Below, piece by piece: positions 36,274-48,010 of a DNA stretch of 64,000 bases. The first letter of the stretch is position 1. Each line of letters starts with the position of its first letter. The position numbers and the translations under genes are program-made. A model generated the notes under the pieces. That model was not told the DNA's origin. It ran no database searches and worked only from the letters and a program-made list of their open reading frames with translations. Source of the stretch: Alviniconcha marisindica (Eukaryota > Mollusca > Gastropoda > Provannidae); NCBI GenBank assembly GCA_018857735.1, contig JABMCL010002924.1:434001-498000 (forward strand), in the 5' to 3' direction.

Positions 36274-36420
36274 GTCGACATGATGCTGCGTGTGCGTTCG
36301 TCGACTCCTCTACTGCGCTGCCTAGCTTGCTCACTCGCGTTTTACGAGCAACCCCATCCAGAACGAGGCTCAAACTATGGTAACACGCTTGAGTCATCAG
36401 GTGGGCCGGAGAGGGCTATA
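36274..36420 (-). promoter_or_regulatory. Probable UGCG 5' UTR/promoter with upstream ATGs
   Basis: Upstream of the start codon the sequence becomes CpG-richer than the introns and has no obvious TATA box. An AP-1-like TGAGTCA lies at 36390-36396. Two ATGs precede the start in the other two frames: 36281 opens an eight-codon uORF that stops inside exon 1, and 36397 opens a long frame that overlaps the start. The transcription start is not visible, so whether 36397 is transcribed is unknown. Confidence 0.4.
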
Positions 36421-38548
36421 CACCAAAACTTGAACTTGAATCGTATTTAGGAGGTATAGTATAGTATTAGTATTTTTAGGACGCTATCAGCAGGTTAAAT
36501 GGAACCAAACCTTGCATATTTAACTGTGCTGTTTTCTTAAATCTGTATTAAAAAAAACACACCATGAAACAGAGTCATGACTCACTAGCGTTCTAATCTG
36601 CAAGCACTGTTGAAGCGACAAAAACTCAACCAAAACAAGATAAGTTTTTTTTCTCTCTCTCATTTTTCATCGTTTCTAACCGTTTATCTGTTGTTTAAGT
36701 GTCGTTTTGTGGCTTGACAAAGGGGGTTTCCCCGAAAATTTGCACTGATACTGTCAGTGTCAGTGGCAGTCCGTGTCAAAACTCAGTAACTGAAGCCGAT
36801 TCGTCATGATTGCCCCTTTTTCATTGGATTGATAGTCTTAAATCTGTATAAATAATAATAAATCTTGAATTACAAGTACATAATTAATTAACTAAAAACT
36901 GAGAAAAGAAAAGTATGTTAAAAAGCTGATTCAGTCTGCTCTTGTATCAATGCCTCTCTCCGCGGTGAAGCCGCGGTATTATTCATCGCATAAAAGTTCC
37001 GGATGACCGCGGCGTGCACTTGAGTCAGTGAATGCATAGGTGAATAAAAAGCTTCAGCGTCAGGACAAACCGTGGGCAGCGGAGCAGTACCGGGTCAGTT
37101 AGTGGGTTACCGCGTAATAACTGAGAAACACGAGTCGTGTATGTCGTAGCCGCAAGCAGGTCTTGACGAGCTGGCACTGACTGACTCGACTACGACAAAA
37201 CTCACACAACGAATGTCAAGTTGCTCAAGTCAATTTCGCGGAAAACAACGAGATTAAATCCACAGTGTGGCTGTTTATTACTGACTGTGACTAACCGTGA
37301 CGTATGGCATGCAAAAGACAAACAAACAAACAAAAACGAGAAACACGTAACTAACACGTGATAACTGATATTTATTGTTTATTACTACTTTTTGACCAGT
37401 AACTGAGACACCGTAGAATAATCAGTCAACCCCCAAAAAGCACTGCATGCAGAGTACATTCCGTAAACCTCCTCAACAGAATCGTCATCTTTTTTTCTTT
37501 TTTTTATATAATAATAATAATTTACATTTTCTCACATAATTGTCATCTTAATTTATTTCTTACTTTTTTTTTTATGCACTTAGTTTTAACAGTAGCAAGT
37601 TATTATGTCTTAAAATTTTGTATCCATTCATAATGAAGGGAGTAGAATGATCCTTCTGTGTGTTTCTTCTTTTTTTCTTTTCTTTTTTTCTTCTTCTTTC
37701 TCCGTCGGCTTTACTCTGTTCAAGGTCCTCAGTCCAGATCTAATTATAACGTTCGCCTCATATAATTACTTTTTGTTTTTTTCCTATACTTCGATCTAAC
37801 CTGAATTAATGATAAGTTCTTCGTAGAAAATTGCATTCATTTATTGGATCTAAGCACTAGTAATTACCACTGAAGCGTCTATCCGCCCCTTGCCTTGTTG
37901 AATTGCATTGAAGCCCTTGGGGCCATTTTTTAAATTTTTCTCCAGATCTAACATTTTCCTGCATCCTTTAATGATCCATAGGTCAAGGACAGAGTCTATT
38001 CGTACTTGCAGAGTTAGCTACTTTTCTTTGCAAAGTACCCACAAACTTTCTAAACTGAGTACTTTAAAAATGAATTGTTTCTTAGCCGGCATTCGAAATT
38101 CAGTACTGGTCATTAATGACATACATTTTTTTTTTTATTGGGCTTATATCCTCTGACCTTTATGTGCCGGTGGCCACTGCTGAACTACTGGGGTAGCGAA
38201 ACCCGTGTCTTGCCTGGCAACCAACATAAAAATGGCCTGCACCAGAATAAGATTTTTGATTTCTGATAACCCTCTGCTTGTGGGCCAAAAACTGGCACAC
38301 CCATTAGGTTCTTTATGACAAGGTCCCTTTTTTGCCCGTCAGATTTTGACTCCGGTCTTCCAGATATAAATATAACGCCTCAACAATAAGCTGTTGTTTT
38401 TTCCCTCTCCACTTCGACCCGAATTTTTGCAATGAAAATCGTGTCAGTCACGCCGACTGAAACCGATGGCACCACAGTTTTGTTAGAATGTAGAATTAGT
38501 GTCAGTAACTCCCTGTTTCGGAACTTGTTAGTATGTACTACTCTGTAT
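36421..38548. other. Upstream flank of UGCG without recognised gene
   Basis: Contains a partial foldback-family copy (36655-36750), a CpG-richer stretch (about 36955-37260) and A/T-rich remainder. No exon with family resemblance. The CpG-rich stretch could be a second promoter or an old repeat; I cannot tell. Confidence 0.5.
36655..36750 (+). mobile_element. Partial copy of the foldback-element family (right arm)
   Basis: Matches the right arm of the 91-488 element: CATTTTTCATCGTTTCTAAC, then TGTTGTTTAAGTGTCGTTTT, then GGCTTGACAAAGGGG. It lies just upstream of UGCG. Only this arm is visible. Confidence 0.55.
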
Positions 38549-38568
38549 TGTGTGTGTGTGTGTGTCGT

Positions 38569-38628
<60 letters not shown>

Positions 38629-38640
38629 CGCACGCGCGCA
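38549..38640 (+). repeat. Compound GT/GA/GC microsatellite
   Basis: A short GT run, then GA (38571-38626 with one interruption), then GCGCACGCGCGC. Confidence 0.93.
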
Positions 38641-39128
38641 GTGTTGCTTTTTTTGTGTTTTTTTGGTCGTTGTTGTTGTTTGTTTGATTGTTTGTTTTCC
38701 ACAAAATTAGCGAATTTGATAATTGAGTCATTTGAGCTGATTTGAACTAAGTCAGTGTATGCGGTGTGGTCTTATCGAGCGAACACATGTACATCGTAGA
38801 CCCACTGCAGGCCTAGCCAACTGCCTGAGTACCGCCTGTCGCCGCTCAAACTCCAGTCCGTGCCGCCACTGCCGGCAGGATTCACTCAGTTGCAGAACCG
38901 GCCTTCATTCAGTGGCACAACGCAAAACAATGCAACGTCACCAGTTAGCACTGCCAGTTACGCTGGGTGACTGATTCAGTGTGAACCACAGACACAGAAT
39001 AGCAGTGCCACCTTAACTACACTCAGAGTCATATGGGAGTCGGTGACGGGTCCGGCCGCTCTAATGACGCGGGAAAAGACCCATATCTGCAGCTAAACCT
39101 GTCCTTAAATCTTGTAGAGCAGAACACG

Positions 39129-39480
39129 CCAAACATTTTCTCAAGCAACTGCACTGGCTCCCCATAGAACAGAGAGTTAAATACAAAATAGCTTGCCTCT
39201 GCTATCAGATCATCACTGGCCGCACTACCCCTCAGTACTTGGCTGAACTTGTCCAGACCTATGTCCCTTCTAGGTCTCTGTGCTCTTCTTCGGATGATAG
39301 AATATTTCGCATCCCCTTCTTCAAAAGAAAACAGCATGGTGGTCGTGTCTTTTGCTTCTCTGCTGTCCAAATCTGGAATTCTCTTCCTTTCGCTCTCCGT
39401 CACAGCTCTTCCCTCCCCGCCTTCAAAACTGACTAGCCTTAAAACTTACCTCTTCAAACAGTATTTTGACCAGTATAAAC
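39129..39480 (+). pseudogene. LINE (L2/CR1-like) ORF2 C-terminal remnant
   Basis: Translates as LKQLHWLPIEQRVKYKIACL, then QYLAELVQTYVPSRSLCSSS, then AVQIWNSLPFALRHSSSLPA with a stop after FKTD. This is the conserved domain after the reverse transcriptase in L2/CR1-like retrotransposons. The motif LKTYLFKQYF follows one frame over, so the copy is frameshifted. It is 5'-truncated and followed by a GT/GC-rich 3' region to about 39990. Confidence 0.8.
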
Positions 39481-39744
39481 AGTATTTTATGGCTTTTCTG
39501 CTGCACAAATCTGGAACTCTCTCTCTCGCTCTCTTGCTCTTTAATCACAGCCCTTGCCTTCAAATTAGTGTTTACCCCCCCCCCCCCACCCCCATGTCCT
39601 TCTCAGTGTGTGTGTGTGAGCTGGTGAGCGTGCGCTCTTTATTGGCATTGTGTGCGTGCGATCCTCTGTGTGTGTGTGTGTGTTCCGTGTGCGTGCGTGC
39701 GTGCGTGCGTGCGTGCGTGTGTGCGTGTGTGTGTGTGTGTGTGT

Positions 39745-39776
<32 letters not shown>

Positions 39777-39995
39777 TGTGCGCGCGCGCGCAGTGCGTGT
39801 GCGAGCGATCTTGTGTGCTTGTGTTTTTGCCAATGCCTTGTATGAAAATGTTTGTTAATTTTCATGTTTTGTACGTTTGTATACCATTGATTTGTATAAT
39901 TATGGGTATTTGCGCATTGTATGTTTTTCTTTAAGTTCAACTCGAAAGCGCTTTGAGTTTCTGAAAGCACTCTATAAGTTCCCTATTATTATAAT
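39481..39995 (+). repeat. LINE 3' region with GT/GC microsatellite
   Basis: Runs from the coding remnant through a poly-C run (about 39577-39593), a GTGC/GT tract (39605-39790), and a tail with CGAAAGCGCTTTGAG...AAGCACTCTATAAG and an ATT-rich end near 39985. The tract and its flanks (TTCCGTGTGCGTGCGTGCGT; GAGCGATCTTGTGTGCTTGT) recur at 40400-40540. Confidence 0.6.
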
Positions 39996-40389
39996 ATTAG
40001 GGACTAGATCTTCCATGGATTGCCAACGTTAACGTAATCACCGAGTCGTGACCCCCCAAGATGAAAGCACCGCGGATAGTGCGGTTCAGTGGTTATCTAG
40101 ATCTGAAACGTATTTCAACTGTCGCTGTTTGACACCGCCGGGGAGCCTTAGTGTTGACCGCATTACGCTGGCTGTGACTGACTGACTGGGCGTTGAGTCA
40201 GTCACACCGCCGCCCACACCGGCCCACCACCGCGAGACTAGAATGTCATGTACGTCACAGCCGGCTGCGGTGACCCTGTGTCAGTAGGCCCGCTCAGTTC
40301 GCTGAGTGGCCTAGGTGCCCCACACCGTGTTGATCACTGACAGCGCAAACAGCCTGCCAGGTCATTATTCTTCAAACACTCGACAGACT

Positions 40390-40470
40390 TCACTGACGGC
40401 CCAGTTTGTGTGTGTGTTCCGTGTGCGTGCGTGCGTGAGTGCGTGTGTGCGTGTGTGCGTGTGTGTGTGT

Positions 40471-40508
<38 letters not shown>

Positions 40509-40545
40509 CGTGTGCGAGCGATCTTGTGTGCTTGTGTTGAATCAT
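40390..40545 (+). repeat. GT tract duplicated from the LINE 3' region
   Basis: Shares the left flank (GTTCCGTGTGCGTGCGTGCG) and right flank (GCGAGCGATCTTGTGTGCTT) with 39680-39825, so it is a copy of the same segment. It is followed at 40590-40675 by GA and very G-rich runs. Confidence 0.6.
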
Positions 40546-41339
40546 GCCGGCTCTAAGCTGATCCCGACATACTTCAGCCGGCCTTCTCTTAGAGAGAGAG
40601 AGAGTGGGCGGGAGGGGGCGGAGGGGGGGGGGGGGGGGGGGGGGGGCGGGCGGAGGGGAAGAAGGGGGGGGGGGGCTGTTTCATGGAGAGAACAGTCAAG
40701 GCATATTATTCCGAAGTTGCAGCACTGGATAATTCAAATTGTACCTGCATTTTTCTTTCACTCCAAGATTCACTCACTACGATCTTTCTTTTGTATACAA
40801 CACTTCGCTGGTTAACTCATATAAGTGTTGCCGTATCTCTTACTCTCTCATCTCTCTCCAGTAACACGCAATCACTCCGACACTTACATAAGTCGTCTGC
40901 CGTTAACTTCACTTGCATACATGTATACCTCGACCTAGACCATCATCTTAGACTGCTCAAGAACAGAGAATAACGCTATACCTGTTAAACCGACCCTGAA
41001 TCAACGAACCATGTGAAATAGCGCTATATAAAAGCTATCACCGAATCAATCACTTAACCGTGTAAGTTCCTCATCAGTTATTCTTATTTCGGCAACAAGA
41101 AGGAACTGTACTACCCTCAAATGAAGTGCAGTTACAATTTTATTTTCTGTCGTAGGCGGGAACTTCATGGCGTAGATCAGCTTTTCTCTTAGTAGCGAGT
41201 GACCAGTCTGACACTGAACTGACTTTTTTTGTCTTCATCAAAGCGCCACGCCCGACCCCACTCTGACACTCACTGCCCGGACTGTCGCCACCCCTCCCCA
41301 GCTTCACACCTTTTAGACCACGTTAGCAACTGAAACAAT

Positions 41340-41397
41340 TTTAGCCATAACCCGTGCGTGCGTGCGCGCGCGTGCGTGCGTGCGTGCGTGCGTGCGT

Positions 41398-41454
<57 letters not shown>

Positions 41455-41592
41455 GCCTTACGTAAACTGGTTTGGTAGGACTGTCTTCTACGTGTGTATA
41501 GAATATTATATTTAGGTTAATATGTATGATGTGAGTGCTCAGGGCGTTGATGAGCGCATGATAAATGTACATTATTATTATTATTATTAAAA
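41340..41592 (+). mobile_element. LINE 3' tail: GTGC/GT tract, conserved tail, ATT repeat
   Basis: A GTGC/GT tract (41347-41450) is followed by TTTGGTAGGACTGTCTTCTA, CGTGTGTATAGAATA, AGGGCGTTGATGAGCGCATG and an ATT repeat. The same tail ends the LINE at 53285-54257. Only the 3' end is present. Confidence 0.7.
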
Positions 41593-42388
41593 GCGTCTCT
41601 CATTGTTTATGCATCAGTGGATGTTTCACCAGACAAAACATCATAAAAAAAGATGCACCTCTATGAAACTCAAAGGATCGACATACCCGGCGGAACATAA
41701 TGACCTCCTGGAATAAACTGACACATTGTCTTCCGGCAAGGCAAGATGCCTTTGATTCGGTTGTCAGTATTTCTGCTGGCCTTGTTTGCTTTGATCATTG
41801 TTTGTTCAGTATTTCTGCTGGCCTTGTTTACTTTGATCATTGCTTGTTGTGAGGGCAAAGCACAACTCGTCAAGTCACAAACAGCCTAAACAGTCTGACC
41901 ACAGACCTACATTGGCAGATTTAAGTGATGGTCTGATTCATAAGATGGAGAAAATGTAATGAGAATTTTATGCAGCCATAGAGGAAGAAAGACTGAATTA
42001 AGACTTTAACGGAAGAGGGTGTGGGGATGGGGGGGGGGGGGGGGGGGGGGAGGGCTGGGTGTATTGGTCACGATACATACTGATCACAGTGATCCGACCA
42101 CTATGTGTGAACTGTGGGAATAAATAATAAGGTCTGAATAGTCATTCGGTAGAAGATGGATGGAATCCTTGTTATCAGATTGCAGTATAATGCAATCTGA
42201 AACTGAATGAGGCTTAGGGCGCTTAAAATAGTACAATCACCAGTCAGAGGGAGTTAATACCGCTCGACACGGAGACGTCACACCAATAACAAGACACAAC
42301 AAGACAAAGCTGAAACCAATGAGTTGTTGTTAGACATATTATCTTTTAGCGCTGAGTTGTCCCGGTAAAGCGGGGACCGAGATCCCGG

Positions 42389-42740
42389 ATGGGGGAAGAG
42401 GGAGAGCACAGCGGTGTCATTCTGCATCAAGATGGCAGCCGTGTAATCAGCACAATGTGGAGGGCAAAGTCAGCCACCAGACTTTATTCATGCCCACAAC
42501 TTTTGAAGACGGAAAGGAGAGCCAAGTCCTTGAGAGTACAAGCTAGCGAAACATTAAAATGGCTCTCGTCGCTGCCCATCTTAATGCAGGAATCATTCTG
42601 GTGGTGACAATGTAGCGATAGGTATATAATCTCCCTCTCCCCCCACCTCCATACCCCCTTCCCCCCTTTCTCCCTGTCCGTAATAGAGCCTTATGGTTTA
42701 TGTGGACGTTAAGCACCATGTTTGCTTATTTACTTACTTG
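42389..42740. mobile_element. Rearranged SINE: inverted juxtaposed fragments
   Basis: 42545-42740 matches the 3' half of the same SINE in plus orientation (AACATTAAAATGGCTCTCGT ... GATAGGTATATAATCTCCCT ... TTTGCTTATTTACTTACTTG). Directly before it, 42389-42525 resembles the same family in minus orientation (CAAAGTCA ... CTTTTGAAGACGGAAAGGAG), more diverged. The result is two fragments in opposite orientation. Confidence 0.6.
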
Positions 42741-43882
42741 CGAGCCTTCTCAAAACCAGTTTCGCCCAAGAGATGGACGATATCACAACAAAAACTCAAA
42801 ACACTGAAATGCTCCCTAGATTTGACATACGTTTTCTGAGCTTGTTTACCACAACGACGGATACGGGGACTGGCTGCACACAGTATAAACAAGTGTCCTA
42901 GCTCAGTGCTGCACACGGCACCGCCTCTTTGTCGTCGGGCACTGAGGTCCGTGATCGGATCGCGTCACCGGAGGAACAAATCAAATGAGGCCATGGGGAA
43001 AAGCCAGGCTAGCTGTAGCTGTGACACCACACTCCGAACACCGCTTTCCGGCACCTTCCTCCAAACTCTGCCAGATTTAGTTACGCCACTCTAGGGGCAC
43101 TCTTTATCTCCGCGCAGCTGTCCGGCAACGCGGTCAGCGCCCTCCGAAAGGTTCGGGTATCACTAGAATATGACTGTAGAAGCAACCTAGCGCCAAAGCA
43201 CGCACGTACCACCCCGGGTAAGAAAATGAGTTCCGTCTCGATTCAAACGATTGTGGTTTTATTTGCGCTGGTGTAAACTTTGTTGGCGGCTATAAATGAC
43301 ACGTCTTGTTTTATTTCAATTGTTTGTAACAAACCTATTACTGTTTGAGCACCAGCGAAAAACTGCTCGTTAGCTGACAGTTTTCTGGACCCTATAGCGT
43401 AACTAAATACGGCAGTGGTTGAAGGAAGATGTCGCAAACCAGTGCTTGGAGTTTGCTGTGACACTTGACAGCGTTGTGTACAGGCGAGTCCTGCTACAGC
43501 TGTGACACTTGGGGGGGGGGGGGGGGGGGAGGCATATCTGGGTATCCCCGTGCGTCGCCAACCCGTGACACAAGTAAAAGCGTAAAACAAGACACGTTAT
43601 AATCCAAGAAAGTTAGCCTCAGAGTGACCTGTTGCCTGGCAGAAGAACGAGGCACAGCGATCGACAGATCGGCTGTCGGTGGATCGCCTGTACAGCAACA
43701 ACCATCTGCGCGGCGAGGAAGTAAACACAGCGTGACACACTAGGTTCATCAGATGCCGGTGTGCGTGCCTGGCAATGATCGGTGTGTTTGTGTGTGCTTG
43801 CGTGTGACTGTGCGGCGTGCGTGCGTGCGTGTGAGTCAGTGTGTGAGTGTGCGGCGTGAGTGCGTGCGTGTGCGTGTGCGTT

Positions 43883-43885
<3 letters not shown>

Positions 43886-43940
<55 letters not shown>
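43886..43940 (+). repeat. TA microsatellite
   Basis: About 27 TA units preceded by GTGC-rich sequence. Confidence 0.95.
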
Positions 43941-43943
<3 letters not shown>

Positions 43944-44283
43944 GAGGAGCGGGGTGGGGAGTGAGGGAAGCAGGTTGGAAGCATGAATGAAGAGTCACGA
44001 GTCAGAGGTTGCTGTAACAACTTTTATTTACACCAACAGGAAACAGTGTAGGCTCTCCCCTGAATCAGATGCATTGGTACCCAGGTAACGCGCACACTAA
44101 AAGGCGGCCTGCTTCTGCAAGGGACACTGGGAGAAAGAGGACGCGGCGGGCCCAGCGCGCAAGTTTTAACACTTCAGATAATTAGGGCCATAAATCTCCC
44201 ACCCAATCAAAAAAGAGAAAGGACGACAGGAAAGAAAAGGTCAAAGGGTCATGGCCCTGGACACACACAATGCCGACTCGGTT

Positions 44284-44284
<1 letters not shown>

Positions 44285-44352
<68 letters not shown>
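44285..44352 (+). repeat. Compound CA/TA microsatellite
   Basis: A CA run followed by a TA run, the mirror of the GT/TA arrangement 400 bp upstream. Confidence 0.95.
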
Positions 44353-44356
<4 letters not shown>

Positions 44357-44649
44357 GCTGTGTGTCTGAGCGCGCACACTGAAATGCTGGTCAGCAGCCA
44401 AAACTGTGGTAGATTCCGCAGCATCACTGCCTAAGCGCAGGCTGTTCAGTGTGAGCAAAACTGGGCTGCTGGCTGCTTAGTGTTGACGTGTTCAGAGATA
44501 CCAACAGCACGTCCACTGTGTTGCTGAAACCTGATAGTTTCGCTGGGAAATTGAAATAGGCATGGGCGCGCGCACTGTCGCCCCCTCTGCCCCCACCCCA
44601 CTCCACAGAGAGAGAGAGAGAGATCCACACACACACCAAACAAAAGCCA

Positions 44650-45514
44650 AACCTAAAAACGACAACAAAATTACATTCCGAATTACAATGTCGAGTCTTT
44701 TAGTGAGCTTGTTAAGACGATAAATTGAGAAGCAGTTTGCAAGTTGGGGTAGAAGCATGCAGGTTTTTCTGAACTGTGTGGTATATCATATAGATTGATA
44801 TTTTAAATGGAAGGAAGGTTGAAGGTCACTTTTTAGGTCACCGTGACCTTAATAATCTAGGTAACCGTGAAAAATCACATGGTATTCAGATATTCTCAGT
44901 ATCTCTGACAGTTTCTGTTTTTAAACCCCAAGTGCAATACTAGTAACTGTACAATGGTTGCACTTTATGGCAAAAATAAAAAAATAAAAAAAATAAAAAA
45001 AAGTTGAAGTGTTTTAAATGTACACTGAAAGATGCTAAAAATAGCCGTGCACCACACATGATACGTTAAGCATCACAATTGGATACTGTTTTGCTGTTTT
45101 ACGATTTTGTTGACGGAAATTCAGTAATGCTTTTTGTCACCCGCCAGAAGCATTAGAAAGCAAGAGTATTTCAAGTCATAATAAAGTGATACGTTTGTGA
45201 TGTAATGTGATTACTAATGACTGCTGTGCCTGTGTTGTCTAGGCCGCACGTACCTTATGCACACTGGCTGAACAAAGTTTAAGTGCATACATTTGAACTT
45301 ATATTCTTAAGATGTAGAATGCAGCCACAGTGAAGTTTCATGCCAAGGTAGACTGGAACGGGTGTTTCTTTGGGTTTTGTATGGCGACGAGTTTGTCTGG
45401 GTGTCTTGTTTTGGTGAACCAAACTCGTTTTTGCTATTGCATATCATCAGCTGGGAGATTGTTGATGCAGCTAGTGTTTGAAAAGACCCTGCCAGAACAT
45501 CACCCTTGGTCTGT
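44650..45514. other. Noncoding stretch
   Basis: A/T-rich single-copy-looking sequence with a short AGGTCA-like palindromic cluster (GGTCACTTTTTAGGTCACCG at about 44824) and an A-rich run (44974-45001). No gene recognised. Confidence 0.5.
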
Positions 45515-45644
<130 letters not shown>

Positions 45645-46605
45645 CCGAACTGCATGCTTGACCATAGATAGATCTGAAGTGAATTTCTTTTTTCGAAACG
45701 ACTTAAAGTTGGACTTTTCTGACTTCAAACAAGTCTGTGACAGCATTGTAAACAATTTATTCATGAGTGGCATAACACAAATCGGCATTATTATGACCAC
45801 AACTGCTAACCGTACACTTTACAGCATCGCTTTTGCACGCGCAGACCTGATCCCTTTATGACAGATACTGTCACAATTCTAGCACAAAAACGATTCGCCT
45901 TCATTCTCACAGACTATACATGGAAAGCATTGCAATAAATCGTGAGGATGAACTATTTATCTGGGCGCTGAAAGCAGATTTAGCATGCATCGTGTATTAT
46001 CAAAGTCAGGCCGACACGGCTGCTAGTGAAGCAGACGACCTCAGGGTAATATCCAAGGAGGCACTCGGAAATTCCTGGGGCATTTTAAGTGCTATTTGGG
46101 TCACAAATATCATCAGAATCACCCAGAGAGAAATTTGCAACCGAAAAGTGAGTTTGATCACGTATGTGTCTTTCCGTATGCGTATGCGCCATTGACATTT
46201 GATTTAGATCTAGTTTCCGAGTGACGACTTGCACATCTTGGTTGAGTGGAATGTGGGTATTTTTTTCTATCGTGCACCACACTTGTCATAATTGACTTTT
46301 CCTATTTTAAACTGTATGAAAATAATAAATATTAATTTCCACAAGTAATAAAAACGTTCCTTCCATTTATTTCATTTATTCATCAGGCGTATCAAAACTA
46401 CAAGATCTAGTGACTCATTTGCTTCTACCCAAAATGTCAAACTGATTTGTCTTAACAAGTTCACTATTTCAGGAATTGTCGCACGACACGCATCGGTATA
46501 TTGTTTGATTTTTGTGATTCTTGCCTCTGTGACCACTGACATTTTAACTCAGTTGTGCAAACACTATGCAATTATAACAACAAGAACACGACTGGTGTGT
46601 CCGTA

Positions 46606-46612
46606 TACACAC

Positions 46613-46669
<57 letters not shown>

Positions 46670-46720
46670 CAAACATATAATATATATATATAATATATAT
46701 ATATAATATATAATATATAG

Positions 46721-46775
<55 letters not shown>

Positions 46776-46815
46776 GAGAGGAGGGAGTGATGAGGTTTGT
46801 GTGTGATGTGTGTGT

Positions 46816-46863
<48 letters not shown>

Positions 46864-46893
46864 TGTGCGTGTGTGTGTATGCGATTTGTGTGT

Positions 46894-46927
<34 letters not shown>

Positions 46928-46946
46928 GTGTGTGTGTGTGTGTGTG

Positions 46947-46992
<46 letters not shown>
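46606..46992 (+). repeat. Compound CA/TA/GA/GT microsatellite
   Basis: A CA run (46606-46668), TA-rich (46678-46725), GA (46727-46772), then GT runs with GTGTGGTGT interruptions to 46992. It ends against a LINE/SINE-type tail at 47005. Confidence 0.95.
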
Positions 46993-46993
<1 letters not shown>

Positions 46994-47004
46994 TGCTGCC
47001 AGAT

Positions 47005-47040
47005 GAATTTCCCCATGGGGACAATAAAGTTGTGTTGTAC
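47005..47040 (+). mobile_element. LINE/SINE-type 3' tail hairpin
   Basis: ATTTCCCCATGGGGACAATA followed by AAGT forms a short hairpin plus AATAAAGT, as at the 3' ends of some L2-type elements and their SINEs. It directly follows a long GT tract. Confidence 0.45.
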
Positions 47041-47383
47041 TGCAGCTGAATGACTTGAGGAAACAGAGGTTTGGGTTTACTGTCCAGCACAAGCTGCATG
47101 TGTGCTCTGTCGCGGGACAGACACAGCTCCTGCGCATACTTGACTTTCAGTCGCACCTGAGTCAATCCTAACCCAGGCGATAACTTAGTTATCCACTGTG
47201 GTCGACATTTATTCCAGGAGGATTGTAGGCAGGCCAATGTTCTGTTCACGTCGTTCACCTTGGATTGACCAACATGGTCTGCTGCAGACAATACGACTTT
47301 TATTTCACCGTGTAGCCCACGTCATTGACAAGGAGTCTCGTAATTTGATATCTTTTTTCCTAAGCAGGTCGGCCACTCCTCAG

Positions 47384-48010
47384 TTTCTCACTGGGTGAGT
47401 GTTATTTTTGTGATCTCAGTTCCTGGGTGAGTGTTACGTTTGTGGTCTTCCTGGGTCAGTGTTACTTATGTGATCTTTCTTGGCCATTGTTACGTATGTG
47501 ATCTTCTTGGGTCAGTGTTTCTTCTGTATTTCGTCCTGAGTCAGCGTTACGAATGTGATCTTCCTCGGTCAGTGTTACTTATGCATTTCGTCCTGGGTCA
47601 GTGCCAGTTATGTGATCTTCTTGGGTCAGTGTTACTTACGCATTTCGTCCTGGGTCAGTGCCAGTTATTTGATCTTGGGTCAGTGTTACTGATGCATTTC
47701 GTCCTGGGTCAGTGCCAGTTATGTGATCTTCTTGGGTCAGTGTTACCGATGCATTTCAGTGTTACGTCAGTATGTGATCTTCCTGGGTCAGAGCTACTTA
47801 TGTATTTCGTCCTGGGTCAGCGCCACTTATGTGATCTTCCTGGGTCAGTGTTGCTTATGTTATCTTCCTTGGTCAGTGTTACTTATGTGATCTTCCTGGG
47901 TTAGTGTTACTTATGTGATCTTCTCGGGTTAGTACTATTTTTATGGATCTTCCTGTGTCAGTGCCTCCTATGTGCTTCTTCGTGGGTAGGTGTTACTTAT
48001 GTGATTCTTC
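47384..48010 (+). repeat. Minisatellite, about 28-bp monomers in 57-bp dimers
   Basis: Units of the form GTGATCTTCCTGGGTCAGTG plus TTACTTAT alternate with CATTTCGTCCTGGGTCAGTG plus CCAGTTAT. The pair makes a 57-bp period, most regular at 47530-47760. Degenerate copies continue to about 48450. The long open frame here only reflects the 57-bp (19-codon) period. Confidence 0.85.

Noticed and set aside
39249..39845. 198-codon plus-strand frame
   Set aside because: It is the wrong frame of the LINE remnant running into the GT/GC tract; the neighbouring frame carries the real similarity.
46572..47291. Open frames up to 239 codons rich in His/Thr, Ser/Leu and Cys/Val
   Set aside because: These are translations of CA/GT/GA microsatellites; the non-repeat end shows no domain.
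47431..47904. 157-codon plus-strand frame with 19-residue periodicity
   Set aside because: It is a product of the 57-bp dimer repeat and has no signal, domain or start context.
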